This document shows positions 4,719 through 5,638 of a DNA stretch of 5,638 nucleotides, one piece after another. Made by a program: the position numbers and the translations under genes. The notes under the pieces are model-generated. The model did not search any database and was not told where the DNA came from. It worked only from the letters and a program-made list of their open reading frames with translations. Source of the stretch: Alcaligenaceae bacterium. GTDB lineage: Bacteria > Pseudomonadota > Gammaproteobacteria > Burkholderiales > Burkholderiaceae_B. The first letter of the stretch is position 1. The number at the start of each line of letters is the position of its first letter. The stretch is taken from positions 1 to 5,638 of the forward strand of contig JAAZGT010000086.1 in NCBI GenBank assembly GCA_012511095.1. Direction: 5' to 3'.

Positions 4719-5638
4719 ATGTCATCACAAATTCGTATTTTTGGCGCACAGCAAAATAATCTAAAAAACTTAGATCTGGCAATCAACACCGAAGAAATTA
4801 CCGTTTTAACAGGCGTATCAGGCTCCGGCAAAAGCTCTCTAGCCTTTGATACTCTGTACGCCGAGGGACAGCGCAAATACGTTGAAACCTTTTCACCTTA
4901 TGCGCGCCAATTTCTTGACCGCATGGATAAGCCACAGGTTGAACGTATCGAGGGCATTCTCCCCGCCATTGCAATTGACCAGACAAACCCCGTGCGCACC
5001 TCGCGCAGTTCGGTGGGTACGATGACTGAGCTTAATGATCATATCAAGCTACTCTATGCGCATTCGGCGAATTTGTTTTGTAGAAAATGTGCCACTCCAG
5101 TGCGTCGAGATACGATTCAATCAATTCAAGAGCAATTAGCCACTCTAAGCCAAGAACACGGTGATCCAAGGTTAATACTGACATTCCCCATCGTAGTGCC
5201 AGCTAATTTTAGTAGTGATGAGGTTAATGCCTTTTTAGAGCAACAGGGATACACACGCATTCACACTAAAGAGGAAACTACTCGGGAAGTCCAAGATAAA
5301 AAAAGCAAAAAAACCAAACTCGAGGTTCTCCAAAAACTCTATGTCGTACAAGATAGATTCCGCGTTTCTAGAGCAGAGCCTGAGCGTGTTGCTGAGGCTT
5401 TAGAGCACGCTTTAAACCATGGTCAAGGCTTTTGTAAGATCTTTGCTATGACTGATGGCGACGAGGAATTAGTGTGGCCTTTTAGTGAGCATTTACATTG
5501 TGCTCATTGCGATATCTCTTATCAAAAACCGCATGCCAGCATCTTCTCTTTTAACTCGCCTATTGGGGCCTGTGACCATTGTCGAGGTTTTGGTCGTAGC
5601 ATGGGCATTGATTATGGCCTAGTGATTCCTGATGAGAA
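4719..5638 (+). CDS. uvrA: UvrA-type excinuclease ABC subunit A, divergent paralogue class, 5' part
   Basis: UvrA proteins are ABC ATPases that find bulky DNA lesions and load UvrB for nucleotide excision repair. The frame is open for 306 codons and runs off the window. ATG 4719 is the first start after an in-frame TAA at 4713-4715; the Shine-Dalgarno sequence is weak. Visible are IRIFGAQQNNLKNLDL (5-20), Walker A GVSGSGKSS (32-40), FDTLYAEGQRKYVE (43-56), and in the insertion part CRKC (121-124) and a CxxC...CxxC zinc module (C261, C264, C285, C288), all spaced as in UvrA. Several segments differ from housekeeping UvrA: FSPYARQFLDRMDKP (58-72) where LSAYARQFL is usual, and IDQTNPVRTSRSSVGTMTEL (86-105) where IEQ...NPRSTVGT.TEI is usual. 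Together with DPRLILTFPIVVP (149-161) these recall a paralogue class I know from betaproteobacteria, some very long. So the gene may be a second UvrA, and the symbol is tentative. Confidence 0.9.
   Translation, partial: MSSQIRIFGAQQNNLKNLDLAINTEEITVLTGVSGSGKSSLAFDTLYAEGQRKYVETFSPYARQFLDRMDKPQVERIEGILPAIAIDQTNPVRTSRSSVGTMTELNDHIKLLYAHSANLFCRKCATPVRRDTIQSIQEQLATLSQEHGDPRLILTFPIVVPANFSSDEVNAFLEQQGYTRIHTKEETTREVQDKKSKKTKLEVLQKLYVVQDRFRVSRAEPERVAEALEHALNHGQGFCKIFAMTDGDEELVWPFSEHLHCAHCDISYQKPHASIFSFNSPIGACDHCRGFGRSMGIDYGLVIPDE

Noticed and set aside
4798..4986. Minus-strand ORF of 62 residues
   Set aside because: It is antisense to the Walker A and following conserved segments of the UvrA-like gene.

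Overview
The window looks like a chromosomal segment of a moderately AT-rich proteobacterium. EttA is close to the gamma/betaproteobacterial form as I recall it, and the UvrA-type protein at the right edge resembles a paralogue class I associate mainly with betaproteobacteria. The sequence alone does not settle beta versus gamma, so I name no genus.

Layout from left to right. Positions 1-506 (minus strand) hold a decayed tyrosine-recombinase (integrase) gene. It is frameshifted at a run of eight A, lacks the usual N-terminal DNA-binding region, and lacks an intact catalytic domain. An intrinsic terminator at about 524-556 and a 13-bp direct repeat (589-601 and 612-624) separate it from ettA (657-2330, minus), a full-length ABC-F translation factor. 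Across a 184-bp divergent spacer with a 9-bp inverted repeat lies an unrecognised acidic protein gene (2515-3102, plus). That gene converges on a family 2 glycosyltransferase gene (3123-4058, minus), and the two share a terminator hairpin whose loop contains the glycosyltransferase stop codon.

Further right is a 46-codon gene for a small, strongly basic protein (4282-4422, minus). It has a good ribosome binding site, a plausible promoter and two hairpins downstream, the second with a U-tract. A 296-bp spacer then leads to the start of a uvrA-like gene (4719 to the right edge, plus), which stays open to the end of the window.

The genes do not form one pathway. ettA acts in translation under energy stress, the glycosyltransferase probably in surface polysaccharide, and the UvrA-type protein in DNA damage recognition. 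Each appears to be its own transcription unit with its own terminator or promoter. I found no CRISPR array, tRNA, rRNA, intact mobile element or clear multi-gene defence system. The items most worth following are the small basic protein, the unusual UvrA class, the acidic CxxC protein and the integrase scar beside ettA.
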